Shown in pieces: positions 23,681-35,000 of a stretch of DNA of 64,000 nucleotides. Numbering within the stretch: the first letter of the stretch is position 1; each line of letters opens with the position of its first letter. Both the position numbers and the translations under genes were made by a program. The DNA is from Micropterus salmoides (taxonomy: Eukaryota > Chordata > Actinopteri > Centrarchiformes > Centrarchidae), in NCBI RefSeq assembly GCF_014851395.1, contig NW_024040152.1:15588308-15652307 (forward strand), in the 5' to 3' direction. The notes beneath the pieces are model-generated. The model was not told the DNA's origin. It saw nothing but the letters and a program-made list of their open reading frames with translations, and made no database searches.

Positions 23681-25019
23681 GATCTCCAGTACAAGAATAG
23701 TGTGCGGGGTTTAACCGCTGTAGCAGAGAGGAGGCGGAGGCGAGGAGTTTCGGAGCGTATACAGCAGTGGCGGCCGAACACTGAGGGACAGTGACGCGAC
23801 ACGCGACAGTGGATTCCGGAAAAACGAGTACTGTGGTCTGTCTGAATTGTGCACTGGGTGGAGAAGTGCGAGTTTGTTGGTTGGTGAGTCGATTAAGAGG
23901 TGGTGTGGGATAGCATCGGCCGACGGCCTGTATAGGTCCGGTAGCGGTGCTATTTCACAGCTTCTGGTTGCTCATTAAACCAATAATCTGGATAGGGATG
24001 GCAGGGAGACAGGTGGATGGTATGGATTACAGCGAGGCAGAGGGAAATGGTAGTGATGAGAGGAGGGAAAGTGATTGGGAGGAAGTAGGGAGAATGCATA
24101 GGGATAAGAAGGAAGCTAGTTGTAAAAGAAAGAAAAAAAGTTGTGTTAGTTCAAATGGGACGGAAAGTGAAGAAGATAAAGGGAAGGAACCTAAAATAAG
24201 ATTGCTTAATGTAGTGGTACGATTTGAGGGAGAATGAGGAGTAAAAAAAATGGATCCACTTAAGTTAACTAAAATAATAAGAGAAAAGGTAGGAGAAGTG
24301 ACGTATGCAAGAATTTTGGGAGATGGAAATCTACTGGTAGGATGTAATAATGAAGTACAGATGGAAAAAGCAAAGAAGATGAGTTGTGTTGGAAAAATAA
24401 AAATAGTAAAAGTAGTAAGAGTGGGGGAGAAAATAAATGGCGGAAGTAAGGGAATGATATATGGAATTCCAGTTACTGTAAATACGAAAGAGTTGGTGGA
24501 GAACTTGAGAATGAAGAATAGGTCAGTTAAAATTGCAATAAGAATGACACGGGGAGTGGAGAAAGTAGAAACAGAATCTGTATTGGTTGAGTTTGAAACA
24601 AAGGAGGTACCAAAAGAGGTATATTATGGATTTATGAGATACAGCATAAGAGAGTATGTACCTAAGCCAATGAGATGTTATAATTGCCAGGAATTTGGAC
24701 ATATGGCTAATGTATGTAAAGGAAAGAGGAGGTGTGCTAGGTGTAGTGGTGATCATGAATATGGAAAGTGTGGGGAAGAAGTAAGACCAAAGTGTTGTAA
24801 CTGTGGAGGGAATCATAGTGTGGCATTTTGGGGATGCGAAGTGATGAAAAAAGAAGTTAAAGTACAACAGATAAAATTAAAAGAAAACATTTCTTATGTT
24901 GAGGCTGTTAAGAGAACAGAGCAGGAAAAGAAGAATCAGAGTGGAGAAAGTACAAAAAGGGTGAGTAGGGAAGATCACCAAGAAAAGAAGGAAAAATGGG
25001 AAGAGAAGAAGAAAATAGT

Positions 25020-27070
25020 AATAATAATAATAATAAATTTTATTTATAATGCACTTTACATTTCAGGGAAATCTCAAAGTGCTACAACAACAAGGGGTTA
25101 AAAACAGTTCCAGAAAATAACAATCGCAATAAAACACCGTAACAAAAAATTTAAAACCATGACTGTTAAAAGGCCTTTTGAAATAAAAAGTCTTTAGGCC
25201 CTTCTTAAAAACCTCCAGAGTTTGTGGGGCCCTTAGGGGCTCTGGGAGGGCATTCCAGAGCCGTGGGGCGACTGCCTGGAAGGCCCTGTCTCCCATGGTG
25301 GAGAGTTTAGTCCTTGGTTGGTGCAGGCAGTGGGTAGAGGTGGAGGAGCGGAGGTTTCTTAAGGTGGTGAGTGGGGTGAGGAGTTCACTGAGGTAGGCAG
25401 GGGCAGTTCCATGTATGCACTGGTGGGTAAGGAGACAGATTTTATATTGAATTCTGTATTGAATGGGCAGCCAGTGGAGGGATTTCAGGACTGGAGTGAT
25501 ATGGTCATATTTGCGCCTCCTCGTCAGGACCCGGGCAGCGCAGTTCTGAATATGCTGGAGCTTTTGCAGTCTCCTGCCAGGGATCCCGACGAGGAGGGCA
25601 TTACAGTAGTCCAGCCTGGAGGAGATAAAGGCATGGATCAACTTCTCAGCATCTAGTTGTGAGAGGGAGGGGCGGAGTTTGGCGATGTTTTTGAGGTGGA
25701 GGAAGGAGACCTTACAGAGGTGACGGATGTGAGTGTCGAATGTGAGATTTGAGTCAAGTCTGACTCCAAGGTTTGTAACAGAAGTAGACAGGGGAATGTG
25801 ATGACCAAAAATGGATATACTGCTGAGGGAGGAGGACTGGGTTTGATGTGGAGTACCGATCAGGATGGCTTCGGTTTTGCTGCTATTTAGTTGAAGAAAG
25901 TTGTCAGCCATCCATGCCCTTATCTCCTCCAGGCAAACCTGAAGTGCAGATGGCAGAGCTGAGGGGAGTGTAGAGTCCATTTTTATGTATAGTTGTGTAT
26001 CATCTGCGTAACAATGGAATGAAACTTTGTGTTTATGGATGATGTGACCGAGGGGTAGTAAGTAGATGGTAAAAAGGGTTGGACCAAGGACAGACCCTTG
26101 TGGCACTCCACAGCTGACTGTGTGGGGTGATGATTGGGACTGTCCTAGAGCCACATACTCCGTCCTGGCTGTGAGATAAGACTGGAACCAGCCTAGTGTA
26201 GTCCCAGAAAGTCCTACCATAAACTGGAGACGGTGAAGCAGGATGTTGTGATCCACAGTGTCAAAGGCGGCCGACAGGTCCAGTAGGAGGAGGAGAGATG
26301 GTAAGCCCTGGTCTGCAGTCATAAGTAGGTCATTTGTGACGCGGACCAGGGCTGTCTCCGTGCTGTGTGCTGCTCGAAAACCGGACTGAAATTTTTCATA
26401 TATGTTATGGATGTGAAGGTGATTGTGGAGTTGGGCTGCAACAACTTTTTCCAGGACTTTGGACAAAAACGGCAGGTTTGAAATGGGTCTGTAATGAGCC
26501 AGGATGTCGGGGTCAAGTGACGGCTTTTTCAGATGGGGGCGGATAACTGCAGTTTTGAGAACTGGAGGGACCTGACCGGATTTGAGTGACTGGTTGAGGA
26601 TTGCTGTGATCAATGGACTGATGGCTGTAATATTGGATTTTAATAATGATGTGGGGAGAGGGTCCAGTGAGCATGTGGAGGATTTCATGCACCTTATGAT
26701 CCTCTCCACCTCTGTCTGAGAAATGCCTGAGAAGAGAGAAAATGTCTTTAATGGGTTTGTGGGACTAATTTTGGAGGAGGGTGAAACTGTGGCAGAAAGG
26801 TTGGATCGGATTGAAGCTACCTTGTTGGTGAAAAAGTCCATGAACCTATTGCACTGGTCTGTACTGGTGTCAAAATGTGCATATGTGGGAGGTTTGAGAA
26901 GAGAGTTTATTGACGCAAACAGCTTTTTTGAATTTCCAGAGCACTCTGAGATTTTTTGAGAGAAATATTGAGACCTGGCTGTGGTGAGTGCTTTGCAGTA
27001 TGATTTTTGGTGTTCACGGTAGGCCTGTTGATGTACTTGTAGGCCACTGGAGGTGAATTATATATTAATT
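25020..27070 (-). mobile_element. nested 5'-truncated L2-like LINE
   Basis: A 2.05-kb insertion lies within ORF1 of the older LINE, flanked by the 7-bp duplication AAATAGT (25013-25019 and 27071-27077). It is on the minus strand. It starts inside its coding region near 27050 and ends in a 3' tail with a (TAT)-type repeat, seen on the plus strand as TAATAATAATAATAAATTTTA at 25019-25039. One long open frame without stops suggests a fairly young copy. Clade assignment (L2/CR1 group rather than Rex1) rests on the RT and tail sequence from memory. Confidence 0.8.
25063..27050 (-). pseudogene. L2-like reverse transcriptase, open but 5'-truncated
   Basis: The frame is open from the truncation point (~27050) to a stop at 25063-25065. 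The first Met is at 26841 and gives 592 residues. It carries reverse-transcriptase motifs in order: H-Y-R-P-I-S-N-L, a D-L-S-A-A-F-D-T-V-D-H block with the first catalytic Asp, G-V-P-Q-G-S-V-L-G-P, and Y-A-D-D-T-Q-L-Y with the catalytic pair. It ends with the L2-type tail block W-N-A-L-P-E-P-L-R and F-K-K-G-L-K-T-F. The endonuclease half is missing through 5' truncation, as is usual for LINE insertions. It would not be expressed as an autonomous element. Confidence 0.85.
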
Positions 27071-27239
27071 AAATAGTGACATTCATAGCAGGGGTGATAA
27101 ATGCTACAGCTGAAGTCAGGTCTAAAACTGAAAGAATCCAGGTTATTGTTAAAGCAGCAATACACCACTTAGATATGGCAGGATTAAAGTGGGAAGAAGT
27201 GAGGGATGAACTCAGTGTACAGTCGAGTCAAGAGACAAC

Positions 27240-28450
27240 ATGTATCGGTTAATAATTTTTGTAATGCTAATCCTTCAATGGAATGCAAGAAGCTTGATTG
27301 CAAATGGGCAGAATTTCAAGCAATTTATAAGGAGTAGAAGAGAAAAGCCAGATGTTATATGCATTCAGGAATCCTGGTTAAAGCCTAATTTGGACTTTAT
27401 AATATATGGATATGTATCAGTTAGACAAGATAGGGAAAATGGTGGTGGAGGGGGATGTATAACATTTATAAAACAAAGGATTCCGCATAGGGTGTTAGGT
27501 ATAGGAAAGGAGCAAGAATATGTAGTGGTAGAAACATGGGGTGAAAGGAAAAGAATTGTAGTTATAAATTATTACAATCCGTGTAGAAAATTAGATATAA
27601 ATAATCTTGAGGAAATAGAGGGGCAAGACAATAATAATATTGTATGGTGTGGGGATTTCAATGCGCATAATGCATTGTGGGGTAGTGAGAAGATGGATAG
27701 TAATGGACAAGTAATTGAAGAGTTATTGGATGAGGAAAACTTAGTATGTTTAAATGATGGAAGTAAAACAAGGATAGAGGTTAGTACGGGGAAGGAATCT
27801 GTACTTGACCTTACACTGGTGTCGAGTAGTATGGCAGCGATATGTAATTGGAGTGTATATAAGGATGGGACAATAGGAAGTGATCATTATCCAGTATTAT
27901 GTAAAATTAATATTTCATTATCTCAAAGTATAGAAGAAAGAGGAGGAAGATGGGTATTTGAGAAGGCTAATTGGGAACATTTTCAGAGAGAAAGTGATAG
28001 ATGTTTGAGCCAGATTGAGTATAATGATGATATAGAGACACTGGAAAATAAAATAAAGAAAGGTATAATAACAGCGGCAATGGAGTCTATTCCAAAAGTA
28101 AAGGTAAGGTAAAGAGGAAAATCGTACCATGGTGGGATGAGGAATGTAAAGAAGCAGTCAGAAATAGGAACAAAGCATTTAAAATAATGAAAAGAACTCA
28201 TAACTTCAGGCACATGATTCAATATAAATATGCTCAGGCAATAGTAAGGAAAACAATTAGGCAGGCAAAAAGAACATATTGGAGGAACTATTGTAGCTCA
28301 ATTGGGAATACAACTCAGATTGGAGAGGTGTGGACAATGATTAAAAAGATGGGTGGTGAAAGGAGAGAATGGAGTTATCCAGTTTTGAGTAGTGGAAATG
28401 AAATTGCAGTGACAAATAAGGAAAAGGCTGAAATGTTAGCAAATAACTTC
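27240..28450 (+). pseudogene. LINE ORF2, endonuclease domain and start of RT region
   Basis: The 5' part (27240-28112) encodes an apurinic/apyrimidinic-type endonuclease. Visible motifs are L-Q-W-N-A-R-S-L near the N-terminus, I-Q-E-S-W with the catalytic Glu, G-D-F-N-A-H-N, and S-D-H-Y-P near the end with the catalytic Asp-His. A frameshift at a small GTAAG/GTAAAG duplication (~28105) moves the frame. The following sequence (P-W-W-D-E-E-C, then Y-W-R-N-Y) is the linker that precedes the reverse transcriptase in I-group elements. It stops at about 28450, where another LINE fragment begins. Confidence 0.8.
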
Positions 28451-29260
28451 CTTTTAAGAGGCAGAAACCTCGAGCAGAACCATGGCTCAGGGTGGGCGGC
28501 CATCTGCCTCGACTGGTTGGGGTGAGAGAGAGAGAGAGAGAGAGGAGGCAACCTACACAATATACACACAGAGAGGTACAGACAGTAAAGGTGATGTTGC
28601 TATAGACTAAATGAAAAATGGTACAGATATTTATAGTAGTGTTAATGGTAACAGTCATAATGTTAATGATTATAATAACAATAGGACTAGTAACAATAGT
28701 CGTTGCAGCAGAGGGTGTCGAGCAGGAACACGGGGGCAGCAGGTGACCTGCAGCCACAGATCCAGACTCCACAGCTCCAGAGCCAGAAAACCTGCAGGAA
28801 GTGATAGGAGGAGAGAGGAGAGGGACGAGAAAGCACAAGACTACCAGAAAGGGGAGAAGTTGTGTTAGTAACATGCAATAATGGGATAAGGTTGCATACA
28901 GAGGGAGAGAAAGTAGAGGAGAGAGGAGCTCAGTGCATCATAGGAAATCCCCCAGCAGTCTAGGCCTATAGCAGCATAACTAAGGGATGGTTCAGGACTC
29001 ACCTGAGCCAGCCCTAACTATAAGCTTTATCAAAGAGGAAAGTCTTAAGCCTACTCTTAAATGTGGAGATGGTGTCTGCCTCCTGCCCCAAACTGGAACC
29101 TGGTTCCACAGGAGAGGAGCTTGATAGCTGAACGCTCTGGCTCCAAGTCTACTTTTGGAGAATCTAGGAATCACAAGTAACCCTGCATTCTGGGAGCACA
29201 GTGCTCTGGTGGGGTAGTAAGGTACTATGAGCTCTTTAAGATAAGATGGTGCCTGACCAT
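28445..29260 (-). mobile_element. 3' fragment of a second L2-like LINE
   Basis: On the minus strand, from about 29260, a short coding tail reads S-Y-L-K-E-L-I-V-P-Y-Y, then R-A-F-S-Y-Q-A-P-L-L-W-N-Q, the well-known C-terminal end of fish L2-type ORF2. A 3' UTR follows, with a (GA)n run at 28524-28544 and a GAGGTTTCTGCCTCTTAAAAG segment near its end. No target duplication is visible. The host LINE is missing its RT core exactly here, so the fragment replaced sequence rather than simply inserting. Confidence 0.75.
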
Positions 29261-30758
29261 AAGCATTCCGTTTTTTAGGAGTATACTTTGACACAAGGTT
29301 AACATGGGTAGAACATATTAGAAATGTAGAAGACAAATGTAAAAAAGTAATAAATTTAATGAGATGTTTAACAGGACTAGAATGGGGAACAGATTATAAA
29401 TCACTGAAATATATATGTAAGTCTAATAAGATCAAGGATGGATTATGGAAGTGTGGCATATGGATCAGCAGCCAAATCTGTACTTAGGAGGCTTGATGTA
29501 ATACAGGCTAAAGCACTGAGATTATGTCTAGGGGCAGTTAAAACATCACCAGTGTGTGCTCTACAGGTGGAAGCGGGAGAAATGCCATTGAACATCCGAC
29601 GTAAACAATTGCTTGTAAATTATTGGGTAAATCTAAAAGGGCATGGAGATAGTCATCCAACTAAAATAATATTACAAGATAATTGGGAAAGGGAGAGAGC
29701 ACAAAAGTTCAGTTTTGGGTGGGTCGGAGATGAGGCGGCTAGAGAATTGGGAGTGTATGAAAAGGAATTCTGCCCAACTATAATATGGCCTGATACACCG
29801 GTATGGAAGCTAGAAACCATGGAAGTTGATTTTAAATTACTTCGAGTTAAAATAGTAAGTAATAGTACAGATCTGGTAGCGGAATTTTATAGACGTATAG
29901 ATTTTAAATATAAAGAGTATATTCAGATTTATACAGACGGATCAAAGGATCCAGAAACAGGAAAGACTGGATCTGCAGTTTACATTTTCAACCAAAGAGG
30001 TGAGATAAGCAGACGAACCACAAATGATCTGAGTGTGTATGCAGTTGAATTATATGCTATTAAGATGGCACTAGAATGGATTGAGGAAAACAAAATCAAA
30101 AAAGCTTTAATTGGAAGTGATTCAGTGTCAGCTTTATACAGTCTCATGACTGGTATATCTAATAGTCATCAGGATTTACTGTATTCAATATTGATAATAT
30201 ACACAAGAATAAGGGAAAAATGCTATGAGATTCAATTGACTTGGATTCCTGCTCAATGAGAGAGTGGACAGGTTAGCCAAACAAGCTGTTAAAAAAGAGA
30301 GTATTGAAGAAAATATTAAGTCTGAAGGAAAGAGTATAATATGGAAAGAAGCCATTAGAGAATGGCAACATCAGTGGGATATGGAAACTAAAGGGAGACA
30401 TTTATATGCTATACAAAGTAAAGTTGGGGCGGTGAAGAATAGGGGAGGGAATAGAAAAGAAGAAATAGTTATGACCAGATTAAGGATAGGTCACAGTAAT
30501 TTGAATAGCACATTACACATTATAGGGAAGCACCCAACTGGTTTTTGTGATTGTGGTCAGGTTGCAGAAACTATAGAGCATGTGTTTTTGAGTTGCAGAC
30601 AATATGAAGAACAGAGGAAAAATATGATGGAAGAGTTAGGAATAGTTGGAACAATAGGGACAGGAATGAAGGAAATACTGGAAAGTGGGGAGAATGAACA
30701 AAGCAGAGGAAATATTTTCTTATTTTTATCAAGAATAGGTATGATGAGAAGAATATGA
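29261..30758 (+). pseudogene. LINE ORF2, RT thumb, RNase H and C-terminal domain
   Basis: The frame resumes with L-G-V-Y-F-D-T (the segment after the RT palm), shifts frame near 29420, and then runs from 29438 to 30259. An RNase H domain lies at about 29930-30255, with I-Y-T-D-G-S-K (first Asp), A-V-E-L-Y-A (Glu) and G-S-D-S (Asp). A small deletion and shift at ~30255 removes the final His region. The frame continues at 30264 with R-V-D-R-L-A-K-Q-A and ends in a C-D-C...H...C pattern (~30547-30600), typical of I-group elements. The stop is at 30756-30758. Confidence 0.75.
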
Positions 30759-30870
30759 TGTAACTGGACATGACAGGAAATAAAGCCGGAAGATGGCGGT
30801 AGTGCAACGATAATGGATGCAAGCTGCCGATAAACTCTAAAGAAGAAGAAGAAGAAGATCTCCAGTACAA

Positions 30871-32029
30871 CGCGCTACTGTTTGTGCATCGCAGTGACGC
30901 CATTTCCCAGAAAGCCGTGCGCGTGTTGCTACGTATTTAGGCTGCGACAAAGGCTACAACAGTTCAGAGCAGGGAAAACATCGTATAACGAGTCGTTTTA
31001 TTAGAAGATACAGTAGAACTTGAAGCCTCCTTAAGGCAAATTTGTTTAGTTTTTTAATTTAGGCGACCGGAGTTTGAACTAAAGGTAAGTTTATGTTACT
31101 TAAAAGCGTTTAGTAGCATGACCGGCTGCGTGTAACCAACGTTTGCTAACGCTAGCTAGCCAACATAAATTTAACGAGATATCAACGATACAAACACTGT
31201 ATTTGACTTGTGTGCAAACATCTTTCTCAAACAGCTGCATGTTCAGGTTTCGTCTGCCCGATAATTTATCCCGTGTTTACGTTTATTGTTGTCCAACTAT
31301 TAAACAAACAAACAACCAAAACAATTTTGTGTGCTCATGTTTTGGTCCCAAGTAACGTTAATTCCATTGAAGATTTTCAGACGTTTCACATGACATAATT
31401 AGGATTATTCACATTAATGATTGGTATTTGCTTGTTAACTGATGCATGTTTGTTATTAAATGTCGAAAGTAACATCTTTCACAAATAGCAAGAGCACAAA
31501 TTAAGCAGAGAAAAAGTAGCAGTGGTGTGAAGCAACCAATACTTTTGATTTGTGACTCCTTTAAATGAGATGTTGTCCTTTAGATGAGAAATGTTACTCT
31601 TCCATAGTCCTTTAATCACACCTCCCTCCTTTAATCATTCTCCCTCTAACCATCTTGTGATACACAAGATTTATTTAAGCATCTGCCTTAATGCTTTTAT
31701 ACATTCGTCTAAGCTATGGGTGGATGATCATGGTCGCTTACAACAAATAAGTAATTGAATAGGCCATTGACTTTTTATTTCACTTCGCTGTAATTTTAGG
31801 AAAATAAAATATTACTAACAGACCAGAAAGAAAGCATATGGATTTTATTGCTGTGCTATGTTTAAAATGTTAGGCTCCATACATTGTTGTTGTAGATATT
31901 ATACTATAAACATTAAAACTGTTGCACAGTGCTAATGCCGTGGTAGAATCAGTTACACTCCTAACCCTAGCTTAAGGTTATCAAGCCAGTTACTTCTAAT
32001 GTCTTCAAACTTTCTGCTGTTGATTGCAG
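30871..32029 (+). promoter_or_regulatory. prpf31: prpf31 promoter region, non-coding first exon and intron 1
   Basis: GC-rich sequence with CG dinucleotides (30870-30950) directly follows the LINE target duplication. A non-coding first exon probably ends at 31084 before GTAAGT. The next exon starts after TTGATTGCAG at 32029, with the start codon as its first bases. The first-exon start is not determinable, but at most about 210 bases separate the LINE from the splice donor, so the insertion lies at the edge of the promoter. The intron has no other recognisable feature. Confidence 0.55.
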
Positions 32030-35000
32030 ATGTCCCTGGCGGACGAGCTCCTGGCAGACCTGGAGGAGGCTGGAGATGAGGGGGAGGACGAGTTGTATCC
32101 AGAGGGAGAGGAGGGGGAGAGTGACGGAGAGGCGACTCAGGGAAGGACAGAGGGAGGGCTGGAGGATATCCCTGAGGAGATGGAGGTGGACTACAGTAAA
32201 GCTGAGAGTGTTGCGTCCATTGCCAAGCTACGCAATAGCAAACAGGTGAGTTGTATCATATGAGCGCAAGCGGATATTAGTATTAATGTTCTGGTCATTC
32301 CTGTATAACATTAGATTTTATCTATAGTTTTCAGAGATTATGGACAAAATTTCGTTGTATGTTGGAAAGCAGCGCAAGAACTCAGAGGGTGAGTCCCATT
32401 TGTATTTAAATATTCCAGTTGAATGTTAACCAAGAATTCAATTTCATTTGGTACATTTCTGATTTGATTTTTGTTTCCCTTTAGTCTCAGGTCCAGTCGA
32501 GGCTGACCCAGAATACAGACTGATTGTAGCAGCCAATAATCTCACAGTAGAGATCGACAATGAGCTCAGTAAGTAGTCTGTTCTGGTTAATAAAAACTCA
32601 ATGTTAACGGTTTAATGTAGTATTTCCCTGTATAACTCTGTGTGTGTGTGTGGTGTATTTATTTTTTTTTTTTCTGCCTGGGTTTCAGATATCATTCACA
32701 AGTTTACCCGGGACAAGTACTCCAAGAGGTTCCCAGAGCTCGAGTCTCTGGTGCCAGATTCTCTAGATTATATCCGCACAGTCAAGGTGAGATGAGTTGA
32801 AATGTTTATTTAGCTTTTATACCGAGTTTCAAAATGAGAGTAAGGAGCCCTGGGTTGCTACCTTTGCTGCACTATTGATTATATTTATCTTTAGTTGGAC
32901 AAGACAATTTTTAGTTATTGATGGCAAGACATCTGCAGAAGGCCATTAGTTTACATAAAATTGAGTTCTATACACAAAAGTTAAGTCTGTGGCTCCAAAT
33001 TATAACCACAGATGTTACAGGAAAGCAAAACTATTTGTGTTATCACTCATGTTAAAGAAATTGCACTGACTGACCCAATGGGTCGATGTTATAATAAATG
33101 TTTAACATATGAATTGCTACACACCCAGAAATTATCATTTAAGATTAGTCCGTCTGCCTTTTTATTATATATCAATTATTTTATTAATCTTTTGAGCATC
33201 ATATTCTCATTGATTTGTTTCCTGCTCAGGAATTGGGAAACAATCTGGAGAAGTGCAAAACCAATGAAACTCTGCAGCAAATTCTCACCAACGCCACTAT
33301 TATGGTTGTCAGTGTCACAGCCTCGACCACACAGGGGTGAGTAGACAGACAACTGTGGTTTACTGAGTATCTCTCCACTCCACAGGATGGCATCCTCATT
33401 GTCACTGCTGAGGGTGGCAGTGACCATTTTAAATGCTTATCAATAACTTAATTTGTGACTGTATTTTCATGGTTTTAGGACACAGCTTAGTGAGGAGGAA
33501 CTGAAGCAACTGGAGGAGGCATGTGACATGGCTCTGGAGCTGAACCAGTCTAAACACAGGATATATGAATATGTAGAGTCCAGAATGTCGTTCATCGCTC
33601 CAAATCTGTCCATCATTGTTGGGGCGTCCACAGCTGCCAAGATCATGGGTGAGAGATGCAAAAAGAGGAGTTTTGGTTTACATTTGTAATGTCAATATAT
33701 TTAGATTGTCCTTTCTGTCTTATCCCAAATCATTTTTGTTATCACTCTTTTCCCCTCTCTGGCTGCAGGTATTGCTGGCGGCCTCACTAACCTCTCCAAG
33801 ATGCCCGCCTGTAACCTGATGTTGTTGGGAGCTCAGCGAAGAACCCTGTCCGGCTTCAGCAGCACCTCTCTGCTTCCCCACACTGGCTATATCTACCACT
33901 GTGATGTTGTGCAGTCACTACCACCTGTCAGTAAATATAATAACATAAACACACATTGCAGTGTTTTTGTGCATTTAACTTGGCACGCAGGACGTTGTAG
34001 TTGATACTCGTCTTAATTTTTTGTTTTCAGGACCTCCGGAGGAAGGCGGCTCGTCTAGTTTCTGCAAAATGCACTTTGGCATCCCGAGTGGACAGTTTCC
34101 ATGAGAGTTCAGATGGCAAGGTCCAAATACACATGCTACACAAATAAATCCTGTATAGACTCAGTTATACTTTGTAATATTTTTCTTAACCACATTTACT
34201 TAAATGAGGACCAAAACAACGTCAGCCATTTTCCATTTGTTGTAATTACCGGTCTGACACACAATGTTTACAAACATTTTTAACAATTAGTTTTTGCACG
34301 CAGCAATAGTAAAGAATAATTTTATTAATTCTGGGCTCCTCTGGCATTAACATTTGTATCATTATTTGCAGGTTGGCTACGATCTAAAAGAAGAAATTGA
34401 GAGGAAGTTTGATAAATGGCAGGAGCCCCCGCCTGTGAAGCAGGTCAAACCGCTGCCAGCCCCGCTGGACGGACAGAGGAAGAAGAGAGGAGGAAGGAGG
34501 TAAAGGACCAGTCATCACACATCGATTTAGAGACAAGCGGAATGCAATATGCAGATGTTTAGAATACAGATTTATTGCTTTTATGAAGCCTTTCACATCC
34601 TATCTCTGTCTTTTCTGAAGGTATCGAAAGATGAAGGAGCGTCTCGGCCTGACTGAGATCAGGAAACACGCCAACAGGATGACCTTCGCAGAGGTCAGAC
34701 GATATTTTCTGTCATGCCTCTTATACTGAGGATAGAGTTGCTCACTTTGGTTCCTCTGGTTGGCTTTTCTTACTCCTTAGAGGATGATGGCTAAAAGTAG
34801 CTTCTCTCTTCTTCGATTTACAACAGATACAGCACCAAGACCTCAGAGACATGGATTGCTCTAATATTTCAGCCTAGAGGCAGAAACGCAATTTAAACAG
34901 TTTAGGGCAAAGCCACTGTAGCGAGATGAGGTTTCATGTGTTTTATTTATTTTTTATTTCATCCCCACCAAAAACTCTTGCTTCAGCTTCTGAATAAGGA

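Larger units (their letters stand above)
23998..27252 (+). pseudogene. LINE ORF1 (gag-like, CCHC zinc knuckles), interrupted
   Basis: A Met at 23998 opens a frame with an acidic/basic N-terminus. A single in-frame TGA at 24235-24237 interrupts it, and the same frame continues from 24250 to 25019. Cysteine-rich knuckles lie at about 24676-24835: C-Y-N-C...H...C, then C-A-R-C...H...C, then C-C-N-C...H...C. These are nucleic-acid-binding motifs of LINE ORF1 proteins. At 25020 the frame is broken by a nested L2-like LINE. It resumes in register at 27078 and ends at TAA 27250-27252. The ORF1 stop overlaps the ORF2 start (ATG 27240) by 13 bases in a different frame. Basic, AT-rich codon use differs from the host genes. 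Confidence 0.75.
23681..30870 (+). mobile_element. I/Nimb-group non-LTR retrotransposon (LINE), degraded, with two nested LINE pieces
   Basis: The element body spans 23695-30856. It is flanked by an exact 14-bp target duplication, GATCTCCAGTACAA, at 23681-23694 and 30857-30870. In order it has a 5' UTR, ORF1 with CCHC knuckles, ORF2 with an AP-type endonuclease, remnants of the reverse transcriptase, an RNase H domain, a Cys/His C-terminal segment, and a 3' tail of (GAA)-type repeats (30841-30856). RNase H with a knuckle ORF1 points to the I/Nimb group. Damage includes an in-frame TGA in ORF1, at least two frameshifts in ORF2, loss of the RT core and a small deletion in RNase H. Two minus-strand L2-like sequences sit inside it. 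It is not able to move by itself. The block lies between the lmtk3 poly(A) site and the prpf31 first exon. Confidence 0.85.

Noticed and set aside
25411..25656. 81-residue plus-strand ORF
   Set aside because: It is the antisense of the L2-like reverse transcriptase.
28341..28874. 177-residue minus-strand ORF, Ser/Thr/Leu-rich
   Set aside because: It lies in the 3' UTR of the L2-like LINE fragment, including a (GA)n run, and has no protein domain.
34760..34860. possible C/D snoRNA in a prpf31 intron (GGATGATGG with downstream CTCAGAG)
   Set aside because: The box C is off consensus, no clear box D or terminal stem is seen, and the support is too weak to list.
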